A stretch of DNA of 64,000 nucleotides from WLND01 sp040398845 (GCA_040398845.1 JBBATH010000006.1:1-64000), one strand, 5' to 3'. Shown: positions 34,933-44,338, counted from the first letter of the stretch. Notes: generated by a model not told the origin, from the letters alone. Translations and numbers: made by a program.

Positions 34933-36858
34933 CTACGTGAGCCGGGCAAAACCTCCGTGCGCGGTGCCGTCGGGGAGCAACTGACGCAGTCCGGCATCGT
35001 CGAGCTGAGCGAGTTCGATCATGACCTTGCTCACCGCTGTGAAGTACTGATCCAGCACTTGCTCGGTGTGGGCGATGGAGGCGTAGACGCTCAGCCCCCC
35101 GAGGAACCCTTCGTCGAGCAGTCGGCCGGTCACGTACGTCTTCACGAGGAGGGGATCGAGCCCGACGACCGAGTAGTTCGCGAGTGCCGGCAGGCCGCCG
35201 ACGGAAATCTCAAGACCGGCCGCCTGTGCAGTGTCGAGCCAGCGCTGCTGCACGGCCTCGCCGATCGCGTGCACGCGCGCCGGGGCATCCTCGTCCGCCA
35301 TGACCTTCAGGGTCGCGAGGGCCGCGGTCGGACCGATGCGCTCTGTCCAGAACGTGCTCGAGATGAACGTCGTCTGGGCGGCTTGCATGACTTCGGCGCG
35401 GCCGATGATCGCGTTGATCGCGTAGCCGTTGCCTAATGTCTTGCCGAATGTGGCGATGTCGGGGTCGACGCTGTAGTGAAGATGCATGCCGCCAAGGGCC
35501 CGCCGGAACCCGGATGTGCATTCATCGAAGACGAGAACCGCGCCGTGCTTCGTCGCGAGGGCCCGGACGGCCTCGAGGAAGCCGGGTGCAGGCGGGTCGG
35601 AGCGCTGCACCTCCATGAAGATGACGCCGACTGCGTCGTCCTGCATGATCTCAGTGAGCCCCTCGAGATCATTGAAGCGAAAGGGAATCGAACTGCCCCG
35701 GAGCGCGCGGGGCACCCCGTTTGGCTCGAGCCCGGGGAGAAGGTGGCCATCGAGCGAGTCGTCCTCGCCGAGATTGGCCGAGAGATACCAGTCGTGCCAG
35801 CCGTGGTAGCCGCAGAAGGCGACCTTGTCCTTGCCTGACGCCGCGCGGGCAATGCGCACCGCCACCGCGCATGCCTCGCCACCGCTGCGGGTGAACCGGG
35901 CCATGCCCGCCCATGGGTGCAGGGCAATGAGTGCTTCGGCGAGGTACACCTCCTCGGGGGCGTTGAGGGTGGAGAGATTGCCCGAGTCGATCGTGCGCCG
36001 GACGGCCTCATCGACCTTCGGATGGCTGTAGCCGAGGATGTTTGTGCCGACGCCCATGAGGCCGACGTCGAGGTACGCCCGGTCATCAAGATCCCACACC
36101 GTGCACCCTGAGGTGCGCGAGAAGTAGGCGGGCCAACCGGCCGGGAGGTACATCTCGGCGCGCTTTGAGAGCAGCATCGAGCCGCCGGGGATGAGGGTCT
36201 TGGCCTTCTGCCAGAGCTCGCTGCCTGTTGACATGGGCCAAGGGTACGAGGTCGGAAGGTTGAATCCGAGCAGAGCGGTGCCGGTGGGGCTGAATCGAAG
36301 GATCGTGAGCGTGCAATTGCCCACGTGCGGCATCGTGGATCGGTACCGGTCGAGATCCGTCCCGGTGATGGTAGCGACGATCAGTCGTGTCAGGGTCGAG
36401 TGGCCCACCACGAGGACACGGCCCGCCGGATAGCGAAGGACAATCTCGTCAAGGGCCGGCATGACCCGTTCGATCGCGGCCTGCCCGGACTCGCCGTCGG
36501 GCAAGGGCGACGAAGCAGGATTCGCGACGAAGGACTCGTAGGCCGCGGGGAAAGCGGTGGCCATCTCGTCGCGTGTGAGGCCCTCGCCCTGCCCCCAATC
36601 GATTTCCATGAGGCGGGCATCGATAGAGAGTTGGACGTTTGCTGCGTCCGCGGCTGCACCAGCCGTGGTGGTGCCCCGAATCAGCGGGGATGAGTACACG
36701 GCGTCGAGGTTGGCATCTTTGGCCCAGGCCGCCAAAGCGCGCGCCTGCTGAAGGCCATGCTCGGTGAGCGGAATATCAGAAACACCGGCGTAGCGATTCT
36801 CAGCGTGCCAGACAGTCTCCCCATGCCGGGCAATGAAGATCGTGGTCACTTCGATCAC
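34933..36858 (-). CDS. Histidine phosphatase fused to a class III (GSA-type) aminotransferase
   Basis: About 641 residues from GTG at 36858. Residues ~1-200 form a phosphoglycerate-mutase-like phosphatase: TTIFIARHGETVWHAENRYAG with the RHG phosphohistidine, LMEIDWGQGEGLT, and VLVVGHSTLTRLIVAT with the second His. Residues ~225-640 resemble glutamate-1-semialdehyde aminomutase: LIPGGSMLLSKRAEMYLPAGWPAYF, LVFDECTSGFRRALGGM, and ATFGKTLGNGYAINAIIGR with the PLP Lys. A Met (MSTGSELWQ) at the junction could initiate the second domain separately, but no stop separates them. It might provide an amino sugar, an amino-polyol or another unusual substituent; the product is unknown. Confidence 0.8.
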   Translation of the reverse strand: MIEVTTIFIARHGETVWHAENRYAGVSDIPLTEHGLQQARALAAWAKDANLDAVYSSPLIRGTTTAGAAADAANVQLSIDARLMEIDWGQGEGLTRDEMATAFPAAYESFVANPASSPLPDGESGQAAIERVMPALDEIVLRYPAGRVLVVGHSTLTRLIVATITGTDLDRYRSTMPHVGNCTLTILRFSPTGTALLGFNLPTSYPWPMSTGSELWQKAKTLIPGGSMLLSKRAEMYLPAGWPAYFSRTSGCTVWDLDDRAYLDVGLMGVGTNILGYSHPKVDEAVRRTIDSGNLSTLNAPEEVYLAEALIALHPWAGMARFTRSGGEACAVAVRIARAASGKDKVAFCGYHGWHDWYLSANLGEDDSLDGHLLPGLEPNGVPRALRGSSIPFRFNDLEGLTEIMQDDAVGVIFMEVQRSDPPAPGFLEAVRALATKHGAVLVFDECTSGFRRALGGMHLHYSVDPDIATFGKTLGNGYAINAIIGRAEVMQAAQTTFISSTFWTERIGPTAALATLKVMADEDAPARVHAIGEAVQQRWLDTAQAAGLEISVGGLPALANYSVVGLDPLLVKTYVTGRLLDEGFLGGLSVYASIAHTEQVLDQYFTAVSKVMIELAQLDDAGLRQLLPDGTAHGGFARLT

Positions 36859-37001
36859 CCTTGCTGCGGTCGGCACGGCCCGCAGGTCGTCTGGATGACG
36901 ATGGTAGCGAGCACCGCGCAGGGGATTGATAGCCTCACCCCGTTCGAATATGAGGTAACAGGTGTCGCAACCACTGCCGGGCCATGCGAGAGGAACCAAT
37001 G

Positions 37002-38420
37002 CCGAAGCTGCTCGTCCCCCGGGGCATTGTGCTCTTTGCTGTGGCTACTGTTATTGCGTCCGCCGGGATCCTCGTCCAGATCCTGCGAAATCCGGTGGGA
37101 CCGGATTCCTTCCTACCCGATCTCACGTCATCGGCACTTACTGCGACGGCGGTGCTCCTCATCGCGTTCACGCTCCCGCTGTTCATCCGCAGGCTGCGCA
37201 TCGGCACGAGTAGGTGGCTCCCCTGGCTGGTCGGTGCGGTTTCGGCATCGCTCTCGCTAGCCGTCTGGTTCCTCGTGGCATCGGGCCATGATTCCAAGGC
37301 GGCGGCGCTCTACGCGGGGCTGCGGATCCCGCAGCCACCATTCGTGGTCGAGTTCTGGGATCTTTCGCTCGTTCTCAAGAGCATCGACTGCGCCTCCTAT
37401 GGGTTCGACGTCTATGCGGCGAAGAACGGCTGCATGCAAGACGCGTCCATCTATGGGCCGGGCACGCTGTGGCTGCAGTACGTTCCGTTGCGCATCTTCT
37501 CCGAGGGCTCCGCGCCTGCCCTGGGCGTGGTTGCGATCATCATCTCGTCGCTCGCGCTCGTATGGCTCGCTCGATTCTCGACCGGTCGAGGTCAGCTTGT
37601 GCTCCTCATCGCCGCGGTCGGCTCGCCCTGGCTGCTCCTGCTCGAGCGAGGCAATTTCGATGCGTTCGTGATCTGGGCCGCCGTCGTCACCGTCATCCTC
37701 GCCCGGCGCTGGAACACCCTCTCGTCATGGCTGGTGGCAGCCGCGATCCTGTGGCTCATGGGTACCTGGAAGTACTACCCGTTCGCGATGGGTCTCATGC
37801 TCATCCCGGCGCTGCGGGTCAAGCGCGGTTGGACGGTGCTCGTGGCGTTCGCCGTGGCCTCCTCCGGATTCGTGCTCCTCACCTGGGAGAACTTCAGGTT
37901 CAGTGCATCGGCAAATGCCGGCATGGTCGATGTTCGCGACTTCGTGGTGCTCGGACGAATCCCGCTCGTCGCGCGGATGCTCGATGCCGTTCCCCCGGGT
38001 TCGTCGCTGCAGGGCGGCGATTTCCTCGTCTTCTCGCTCGTGGGGTTGGCGATCGTCTGGGGAGTTCTCGTCGGGCTGAGCGTAGCCCGCCCAAGGGTCG
38101 ACGAGGCGATGCTCGCCATCGCAGGCTCGTCCCTCTTCCTCATCAGCATCGTGATGTCAGGCTTCGGGTACGCCTACAAGGCTGTCTTCCTCCTCCTTGC
38201 CGTCCCGATGCTCAGCCGCCTCGGTGCCCGGAAATCTCGGGCAGCGCTCTACTCGTCGCTCGTCATGCTCATTCTCGTCGGCATCTGCAGCATCGTCGTC
38301 TGGAACACAACGCTCGCAACGCTCGCGGGGGTCATCGCTGCGGCATTCGCATTCGGTGCCTCAGCGACCCTGCTGGTCCGCGGGGTGAGGTCGAGCACCT
38401 GGGCGAATCGCTTGCCCTGA
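37002..38420 (+). CDS. GT87-like polytopic glycosyltransferase
   Basis: About 472 residues from MPKLLVPRGIVLFAVAT. Many spans. LLLLERGNFDAFVIWAAVV and MGTWKYYPFAMGLMLIPAL match the 'ERGN-D' and 'K-yP' elements typical of GT87/DUF2029 polyprenol-phosphate-mannose-dependent enzymes. An extracytoplasmic loop contains DCASYGFDVYAAKNGCMQDASIYGPG, with two Cys that may pair. The 5' end overlaps no gene once the phosphatase fusion starts at 36858. The 3' end overlaps the convergent membrane protein by 172 bases, unusually long. Confidence 0.72.
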   Translation, partial: PKLLVPRGIVLFAVATVIASAGILVQILRNPVGPDSFLPDLTSSALTATAVLLIAFTLPLFIRRLRIGTSRWLPWLVGAVSASLSLAVWFLVASGHDSKAAALYAGLRIPQPPFVVEFWDLSLVLKSIDCASYGFDVYAAKNGCMQDASIYGPGTLWLQYVPLRIFSEGSAPALGVVAIIISSLALVWLARFSTGRGQLVLLIAAVGSPWLLLLERGNFDAFVIWAAVVTVILARRWNTLSSWLVAAAILWLMGTWKYYPFAMGLMLIPALRVKRGWTVLVAFAVASSGFVLLTWENFRFSASANAGMVDVRDFVVLGRIPLVARMLDAVPPGSSLQGGDFLVFSLVGLAIVWGVLVGLSVARPRVDEAMLAIAGSSLFLISIVMSGFGYAYKAVFLLLAVPMLSRLGARKSRAALYSSLVMLILVGICSIVVWNTTLATLAGVIAAAFAFGASATLLVRGVRSSTWANRLP

Positions 38421-40603
38421 CCTGGCGCATCGCATCCCGCCCCCAGCGCTTCAACGGTAAGGACAGCCTGGGCATCCGACGCTTGGTCGAGTGCGAGGTC
38501 GAATGGGCTGTCGGCGTCCGGCAGGGCGGCGACTGTCGTGCTCTTGCGCTGCCCGCCAGCCTCGAGGGTGAGGGTTACCGGAGTAGGGCCGCACGCCGGG
38601 GCACGCACCTTCCCTGAAATGCCGGTGAACGGGGCATCGGGGGCGGTCGGGGTGAAGGTGAAGGTTCCCTGTCGCTGGGTCGTCCACCACCAATCACTCT
38701 GCAGGATCGACTCTCGGGTGAGCGCCGTGAATTCATCAGGAGTGATCATCGGCTGGTGCAGGAAGGCGAACGCCTCAGGGCTCAACTCGGCTGCGGGCGC
38801 GGCCCAGCCGTTGCCCATGCCGTAGAGCTCCCACCGGCCGTCAAAGCCGGTGGCAAGCGGCGCACCGAATCGTCCGCTGAGGTCGCCCTTGATAGCCGGC
38901 AGGGCCTCGGAGACGTACCCGCGAGTGTCGAGGTGGATCGCGCAGAAGCCCGACTGCTTGAGTTGGGCAATCTGAACGTCGTTCGGCACCTGCGGAAGCT
39001 GCGAGCTCCACACCCCGGCATCGGTGTTCTTGACGGCGCCGTAGCTCCAGCGCTTGCCCGGATTCGCGATCGAGGTCCAGAAGTGGTCGTAGTCATTGAT
39101 GCCTCGTTGGACGCCGAACTCCGGGTACGCCATATACGGGAGCTGGAGTATGCCGCAGGGTTCAGGGATGGTGGCGTTGACCGCGGTCGAGTAGTCGCGG
39201 GCGGCGGTGGTGATCTCTCCGGCCTCGGTCGCGCTCGTCCGGTATGCGCCTCGGAAGGGGAGTGCTGAGTCGAGTGCGGCGAGTCCGATGATTGCCACGG
39301 CCACCGGGATCGCGATGACGGCACGCTTCGTCCATGGCACCGACCTCAGCACGGTTGCCGCGCCGAGGATGAACAGCAGGAGCAGCATCGGCAGCAGCCT
39401 GTTCCAGCCCCTGATCGAGGCCGTGACGAGGTCGGCGAACAGGAAGTTCAGTCCCCACGGGACGAAGAAGAGGAGGGTGACGGCGATGAGGTAGCCGATG
39501 AGTCCTGGGGTGACGCGTGGGCCCCCGTGCAGTCGAGGCGCGCCGGGAGTGACGTCCGACTTTCGTCGGGTCCTCAAGATGATCCCGGCCACGAATACGA
39601 GCAGGGCGGCGGTGGTAATCCAGGTGCCATGGTTGGTGATGACCGAGCTCTCGCCGTACGGCGCCTCTGCGATGGCCCCGAGCACAGCGTCGTTGTACCG
39701 ACTGAATCCGGGCAGCGAACTCTGCGGCAGTGGGAGGAGGGCGATGGCGAGATCCCCGGCGAAGATCACCGACTCGTAGGGCGTCCGTTCGCCGAGCGAC
39801 ACCAACGGCGCGTCACCTCGGAGCGTGAGCAGCGCGGGCAGGAATCCGATAACGGAGAGGGCTCCTACTCCGGCGAACGGGATCGCGTCGACGAGCAGGC
39901 GCCTGGCTGAGGCGCGGTGCGCGAAGCGCCAGAGAACGGCCGCGATGCCGAGGATGATCGTGAACACGGCGTAGTAGACGCCGGTCCACGCGACAGTGAG
40001 CACCATCACCGCGACGGTGCCGATGACGAGGGCGCGCCGGCCCCTTGACCGCTGATCGAGGAGCTGCTCGAACTTGCCGCTGCCGACGAGGAGCACGAGC
40101 GCGAGGCCGATGATGGCCGAGTAGAGGGTCGCAAGATACGTATGGCCCAAGGCCCGGCCCCAGTGGTACGGGATGAGCGAGAAGGCGACGGCGAGGCTCA
40201 CGGCGAGCGGGCCGCGCAGGCCGGTAATGCGGATCGTGAGATACGAGAGTGCGGCCGCGATGGGGAACGACGCGATGATGAGCAGGTTGATGCCGATGAA
40301 CGGCTGCCCGGTGATGTTCGTGACGACCTGGGCGAATGTGTTCTCGGTGATATCGATACCGGGGAAGTAGTTGAGGTTCATGCCGAGCGGGAAGCCGAAC
40401 TGGGTCGTGACCCGGTAGCCGAAGCCGCCCCAGTTCTCGGCATTGACGTAGGTGCTGAGCATGTCGCCGCCCGACCATCCGCTGTTCATGAACCGAAGGA
40501 TCGGCCCGAACACGATGAGCGAGAGCGCAGCGCTGATCGCGGCGGCGATAGCAGCCTCGATTGCAGTGGTGCGGGAGAGGAATCTTCGGGGCCCGTTGCT
40601 CAT
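38249..40603 (-). CDS. Large polytopic membrane protein, probable GT-C enzyme
   Basis: 784 residues. TAIEAAIAAAISAALSLIVFGPIL is the first span; the following loop GGDMLSTYVNAENWGGFGYRVTTQFGFPLGMNLNYFPGIDITENTFAQVV is extracytoplasmic and acidic. Spans continue to residue ~455, then a ~330-residue extracytoplasmic region with Cys (EPCGILQ, SGFCAIHL, APACGPTP). The last ~57 codons after FAQVLDLTP are antisense to the end of the GT87-like gene and look unlike protein, so the original stop may have been lost. It starts one base after the upstream membrane protein gene ends. Confidence 0.66.
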   Translation of the reverse strand: MSNGPRRFLSRTTAIEAAIAAAISAALSLIVFGPILRFMNSGWSGGDMLSTYVNAENWGGFGYRVTTQFGFPLGMNLNYFPGIDITENTFAQVVTNITGQPFIGINLLIIASFPIAAALSYLTIRITGLRGPLAVSLAVAFSLIPYHWGRALGHTYLATLYSAIIGLALVLLVGSGKFEQLLDQRSRGRRALVIGTVAVMVLTVAWTGVYYAVFTIILGIAAVLWRFAHRASARRLLVDAIPFAGVGALSVIGFLPALLTLRGDAPLVSLGERTPYESVIFAGDLAIALLPLPQSSLPGFSRYNDAVLGAIAEAPYGESSVITNHGTWITTAALLVFVAGIILRTRRKSDVTPGAPRLHGGPRVTPGLIGYLIAVTLLFFVPWGLNFLFADLVTASIRGWNRLLPMLLLLFILGAATVLRSVPWTKRAVIAIPVAVAIIGLAALDSALPFRGAYRTSATEAGEITTAARDYSTAVNATIPEPCGILQLPYMAYPEFGVQRGINDYDHFWTSIANPGKRWSYGAVKNTDAGVWSSQLPQVPNDVQIAQLKQSGFCAIHLDTRGYVSEALPAIKGDLSGRFGAPLATGFDGRWELYGMGNGWAAPAAELSPEAFAFLHQPMITPDEFTALTRESILQSDWWWTTQRQGTFTFTPTAPDAPFTGISGKVRAPACGPTPVTLTLEAGGQRKSTTVAALPDADSPFDLALDQASDAQAVLTVEALGAGCDAPGQGKRFAQVLDLTPRTSRVAEAPNANAAAMTPASVASVVFQTTMLQMPTRMSMTSDE

Positions 40604-40604
40604 G

Positions 40605-42311
40605 TCATTGCGTCCAGGTGAGTTGCGTCAGGCAGGCGTGACCCTGCTTGACGGGGGCGGGATTCGCGGAGACCGGAGTATTGGGGCTGGCGGACCAGGC
40701 GAAGTCGTAGCAGTTCGGGGCGGTGGCCCTGTTGGACTGCGGGACGCTCGACCAGAAGTCTATGATGCGTTCAATCGAGGGTGCATACATGGCAATGGTC
40801 GTCGGCTTGAGGGCGTTCAGGCGATTGATGTCATCGGGCGTCAAACGCGGCTCCAACGTCACGCGATTCTCCCCCCAGAGCTGCATCCCTGCGACGACGT
40901 ACAGCTCTCGGTCGCCGCCAACCCATTCGCCGCCGACCCAGTCGAGGATCCGGTCATCGCGTGAGGTGTTCGCAAGGAGCCACTCCTGGGTGTTGACCGC
41001 GGTGTGGATCTTGTCGGAGATCGGGTTTTCCGTGAACGCCCATGCATATGGGCTCAGGTAGTAGAGCCCGAGCGGTCCGCGTGAGTTCTGAAGCAACTGA
41101 GCGCCGCCCGCGAACACGGCCAGCGCGATGACGATCGCAACGAGGCTCCGAGATCGAAACCCGATTGCAGTGACCGCAACAAGGGCTAACGCGAGGAGGA
41201 CGCCCATGGCGAGGGTCAATGCCCCTGCCCAGTGGCCCGCGAAGACGACAACGACGACGCTGATGATGGCTGCGCCAATTGCGGCGGGTTGCCACGCGCG
41301 TTCTGCTGCGGCTGCGGCCATGCACAGGCCGAGGGCGATGAGCGCCGGGGGCCAGAGCATCGCCTGATACATCGGCGCCTCGAGCGCGATGCCACCCATG
41401 AGGGGCGAGAAGACGAGCATGAACGCGAGGCTCGAAGAACTCACTATGAGGGCGGTCTGGGCCGCGGGATTCGTCCGATTCCACGACCACGTCGCGATGG
41501 CGAGGACGAAAACCGAGGCGGGGACGAGCAGCGAGATGTCGCCGAGCCAGACAGGCGCCTTGCTCGCGAAGTCCGACAGGTTCATCTCCTGGGTCGCGAG
41601 GAAGGACTCGAACCAGTTGAGTTTTGGAAACAGCAGTCGTCCCACGATGAGGAAGGCACCGAAGGTCGCCGCCCCGGTCGCGGCAGCGTTGATGTGGTGC
41701 TGAAGCCGTGTGCGTCGATGAATGCGAATCGTCGCCCAGATGGTGATGGCGAGCAGCGCCCCGGGAGGATTCACCATGACAAGCCAGCCCGCCACGACGC
41801 CGGCAACGATCGCACCCCAGCGCCGGTCGGTGAGTGCGATCGCGATCATGGCCGCGCTCCCCGCGAGCACCGACCCGGTGAGGTAGGTGTTGCCGAGATA
41901 ACTGAGCACCACGGTGTTCACGGAGATGACCGCGGTGATGAATGCCGCGGTTGGCCTCGTGGTGAACCGGCGCATGATCAGGTATGACGCGGCAACGATG
42001 ACGAGCAGCAGGATCATCCGATACGCCGCGAAGCCGTTCCAGGGGCCGAGGATGCCGGTGAGGAGCCGCACCGGCCCGATGTAGCCGAGCCTCGTCCAGT
42101 AGTACGAGGTTTCGACTGCGCGATCGGTGACGTCGTCGCCGAAGAGGGCGAGGGTGGCGTAGAAGCTGGAGTCGGGGGTGTCGAGGCCAGCCCAGCGCTC
42201 GGAGCCGGAGAGCACTCCGGCGAACAGCCAGATGCCGGCGATGATGAGCGGGTCAGTGAGACGCGATCGGATCGCGCTAGCTCCATCGCCCATATTTCTC
42301 ATCTTCACCAC
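40605..42311 (-). CDS. Polytopic membrane protein, GT39/PMT-like
   Basis: 568 residues. PLIIAGIWLFAGVLSGSERW leads into an extracytoplasmic loop with LDTPDSSFYATLALFGDDVTDRAVETSYYWTRLGYIGPVRLL, in which acidic residues take the place of the PMT catalytic Asp pair. About twelve spans follow, and a ~150-residue outer tail ends the protein with two cysteines (APNCYDFAW, GHACLTQL). An internal Met (MGDGASAIRSRLTD) 18 bases downstream is an alternative start. Middle gene of a minus-strand operon of three membrane proteins. Confidence 0.7.
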   Translation of the reverse strand: MVKMRNMGDGASAIRSRLTDPLIIAGIWLFAGVLSGSERWAGLDTPDSSFYATLALFGDDVTDRAVETSYYWTRLGYIGPVRLLTGILGPWNGFAAYRMILLLVIVAASYLIMRRFTTRPTAAFITAVISVNTVVLSYLGNTYLTGSVLAGSAAMIAIALTDRRWGAIVAGVVAGWLVMVNPPGALLAITIWATIRIHRRTRLQHHINAAATGAATFGAFLIVGRLLFPKLNWFESFLATQEMNLSDFASKAPVWLGDISLLVPASVFVLAIATWSWNRTNPAAQTALIVSSSSLAFMLVFSPLMGGIALEAPMYQAMLWPPALIALGLCMAAAAAERAWQPAAIGAAIISVVVVVFAGHWAGALTLAMGVLLALALVAVTAIGFRSRSLVAIVIALAVFAGGAQLLQNSRGPLGLYYLSPYAWAFTENPISDKIHTAVNTQEWLLANTSRDDRILDWVGGEWVGGDRELYVVAGMQLWGENRVTLEPRLTPDDINRLNALKPTTIAMYAPSIERIIDFWSSVPQSNRATAPNCYDFAWSASPNTPVSANPAPVKQGHACLTQLTWTQ

Positions 42312-42341
42312 CGGGCGAATCTACTGCGTGAGGGCAGTTCA

Positions 42342-44108
42342 CTACCCGCTGACGACCTGCCACAAGGTGAACGGGCCAGCTTGGGCTGCGGGGATCACGC
42401 GATCGCTCGCCGCGAACTTCCATTGGGTCGGGCAGCGCGAGTCGGTGATCACATAGCCGACGCTGGCCTGACGCATGGTGTCGAGGTGGAGCTCGCCCAT
42501 GCGCTGGTAGCCGATCAGGGCCTTGACCCGGCTACTCTCGGCCGGCCACGCGAGGCCCTCATTGAAGTAGGGCACCTGCGTCTTGGCAAGGAGCTTGAGC
42601 CGCAGGGGATCGATGCAGGGGCCGTAGGCGAGCAGGCCGCTCGCCTGGCCGCCGAGTTCGGCGATCTGCCTTGACTCCGTCGTGGTGGTGTCAAAGACGC
42701 CTTGCTCACGGGCAAAGACCCAAAAGCCCGTGAAGTCTGCGAGGGATGCGAGGAACAGGAGCAGGGCTGCGGCGCCGGCTAGTCCGGTTGGAATCCAAGC
42801 CTTCGGTTCATGGGTTGATGTGGCTCTGTCGGTGAGGAAAGCGCGGACGGTGATGGCGGTGGCCACCGAGAGGAGGAGCACGCTCACGATGAAGTACTGC
42901 AGCCAGAAGCGGTAGGGCTCCTGGGTGAAGCCCCATCGGTCGTTGCTCCCCATGAGGACCCAGCCGAGGCCGAGGCCGAGCGCGAGTGCGGTGAGCCAGC
43001 GCGGCCGGGTGGAGCGCGGCGCGACGAGAAGTGCCAGGCCGAGGGTGACAGGTATCGCTGCGGCGATCAGGCCCGGCCCGGCTGGCACGCTCAGGGCGTC
43101 AGTTGACCCTTGCCGGTAGGTGAGGAAGGGATCCTGGCTGGCGACGCCCAGCAGCGTCCGGATGAGCTGGGGGGAGGCGGCCAAGGAGAGGCACCCGATG
43201 AAGACGGCGGTCTGCCCGGGACGTTGCCGTGCGAGGAGCCAGGCACCGGGCGAGAGCGCGACGAGCAGCAGCGCGAACATCGGCAGGTGGCCGGCGACGG
43301 CGGAGACGTCATCGCCGAAGACATAGAGCAAGGCGAGGAGGAGTGCGGTTGCTGCCGTCGGGCGCCATGTGCGGGCCGAAAGGAGTCCGAGGACAGCCGC
43401 GGTTGCCGTGAGCAGGCTCACGCCGGTGAGGAAGGAGTAGGTCTGGACGTTTGCCGTGACGCCGATGAGTGCGCCGATCACGCCGAGAGCCACCAAACGA
43501 CGGCGCGTGCTGCGCCGGAGGGCAAGGCCGATGAGGGCGACCATTGCTGTGGCGATGATGCACAGGCCGATGACCTCGGCGTTGAGTGTGAACAGGGTGC
43601 CGAACGGTCCCCAGAGCACCGCGTGCCGATCGAGGATCACGTACCAGTAGCCGCCGGTGGCGAGCGCGAGTGTGCCGGTGAGCAGGGCGAGGGCGGGCAG
43701 GATCGGCGCCCACCACAGCCGCGATGCTCGCCACGCCACAATGCCGCACGCCAGTACCGTGCCTGCGATTGCGAGAACTCCAAGGAGGGTCCACGCCTGG
43801 TGCACCGGCAGGCCGGTGAGCCGCGAGAACATCCCGATCACGAAGTACCAAGCGCTCGGATAGAAGAGCTGGCCGGTCTCGTTGAAGGGTTCGACGAGGG
43901 CGAGGCTGCCCTGAGACACGTTCGTCGCGATCGCGGCGTAGGCGAACTGATCGGACGAGAAATAATTGCGGAAGCCGTTCAGCCAAGCCTGTCCGACGAT
44001 TGGGCCTAGAACAACCGCGAGGGTGATTGCCTGGCCGACAATGAAACCGATGACTGCCGGGGGGTCTAGTCGTGCGCTCCAAGACCTCCTGTTGGCCCCT
44101 TCGAGCAT
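42342..44108 (-). CDS. Polytopic membrane protein of unknown family, probable envelope glycosyltransferase
   Basis: 588 residues from MLEGANRRSWSARLDPPAVIGFIVGQ. The first span is followed by an outer loop NGFRNYFSSDQFAYAAIATNVSQGSLALVEPFNETGQLFYPSAWYFVIGMF, reminiscent of other GT-C first loops. The C-terminal ~110 residues are extracytoplasmic, with SGLLAYGPCIDPLRLKLLAKTQVPYFNEGLAWP and a Cys near the end (SRCPTQW). The ATG at 44108 is chosen because residues before it are not protein-like and cross a palindrome at 44181. First gene of the operon continuing to 38249. Confidence 0.66.
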   Translation of the reverse strand: MLEGANRRSWSARLDPPAVIGFIVGQAITLAVVLGPIVGQAWLNGFRNYFSSDQFAYAAIATNVSQGSLALVEPFNETGQLFYPSAWYFVIGMFSRLTGLPVHQAWTLLGVLAIAGTVLACGIVAWRASRLWWAPILPALALLTGTLALATGGYWYVILDRHAVLWGPFGTLFTLNAEVIGLCIIATAMVALIGLALRRSTRRRLVALGVIGALIGVTANVQTYSFLTGVSLLTATAAVLGLLSARTWRPTAATALLLALLYVFGDDVSAVAGHLPMFALLLVALSPGAWLLARQRPGQTAVFIGCLSLAASPQLIRTLLGVASQDPFLTYRQGSTDALSVPAGPGLIAAAIPVTLGLALLVAPRSTRPRWLTALALGLGLGWVLMGSNDRWGFTQEPYRFWLQYFIVSVLLLSVATAITVRAFLTDRATSTHEPKAWIPTGLAGAAALLLFLASLADFTGFWVFAREQGVFDTTTTESRQIAELGGQASGLLAYGPCIDPLRLKLLAKTQVPYFNEGLAWPAESSRVKALIGYQRMGELHLDTMRQASVGYVITDSRCPTQWKFAASDRVIPAAQAGPFTLWQVVSG

Positions 44109-44180
44109 GATGAGCAGTGTATTCGTCACCAGTGGATGGGCAGGGTGCCCGAAGCCAGAGGGCCTCGCACACAAGTGAAG

Positions 44181-44197
44181 GCCCGCATGATGCGGGC
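44181..44197. promoter_or_regulatory. 17-bp palindrome upstream of the membrane-protein operon
   Basis: GCCCGCATGATGCGGGC is a perfect palindrome with 8-bp arms and one central base. It lies about 73 bases upstream of the start at 44108 on the minus strand. It could be a repressor operator or a REP-like hairpin. Confidence 0.4.
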
Positions 44198-44264
44198 AGA
44201 CCCCGTATTGTTGAGATCCGGGAGAGGGCAGCACTTTCACCTGAACCCAATCGATCCGCACCTA

Positions 44265-44338
44265 TTCATCTGGCCCAGAATCCGGGTGGGATGAACGATC
44301 TGACCGCCATTTCAGGCCGATTCGTTCATCTCGCCCAC
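44265..44338 (+). repeat. 74-bp repeat, copy 1
   Basis: This element matches 46372-46445 at 64 of 74 positions without gaps and in the same orientation. Inside it, the half-site TTCATCTGGCCCA occurs at the left end, an inverted version (GGGATGAAC) near the middle and TTCATCTCGCCCA at the right end. The region 44198-44424 contains no other feature I can support. Confidence 0.7.

Noticed and set aside
37469..38617. 382-residue open frame overlapping the GT87-like gene
   Set aside because: Arg/Pro/His-rich frame-shifted reading of the membrane protein; no start signal and no recognisable motif.
43110..44009. 299-residue open frame on the + strand
   Set aside because: Antisense to the membrane protein at 42342-44108; its composition (Gly, Glu, Ala, Arg) is typical of a high-GC shadow frame.
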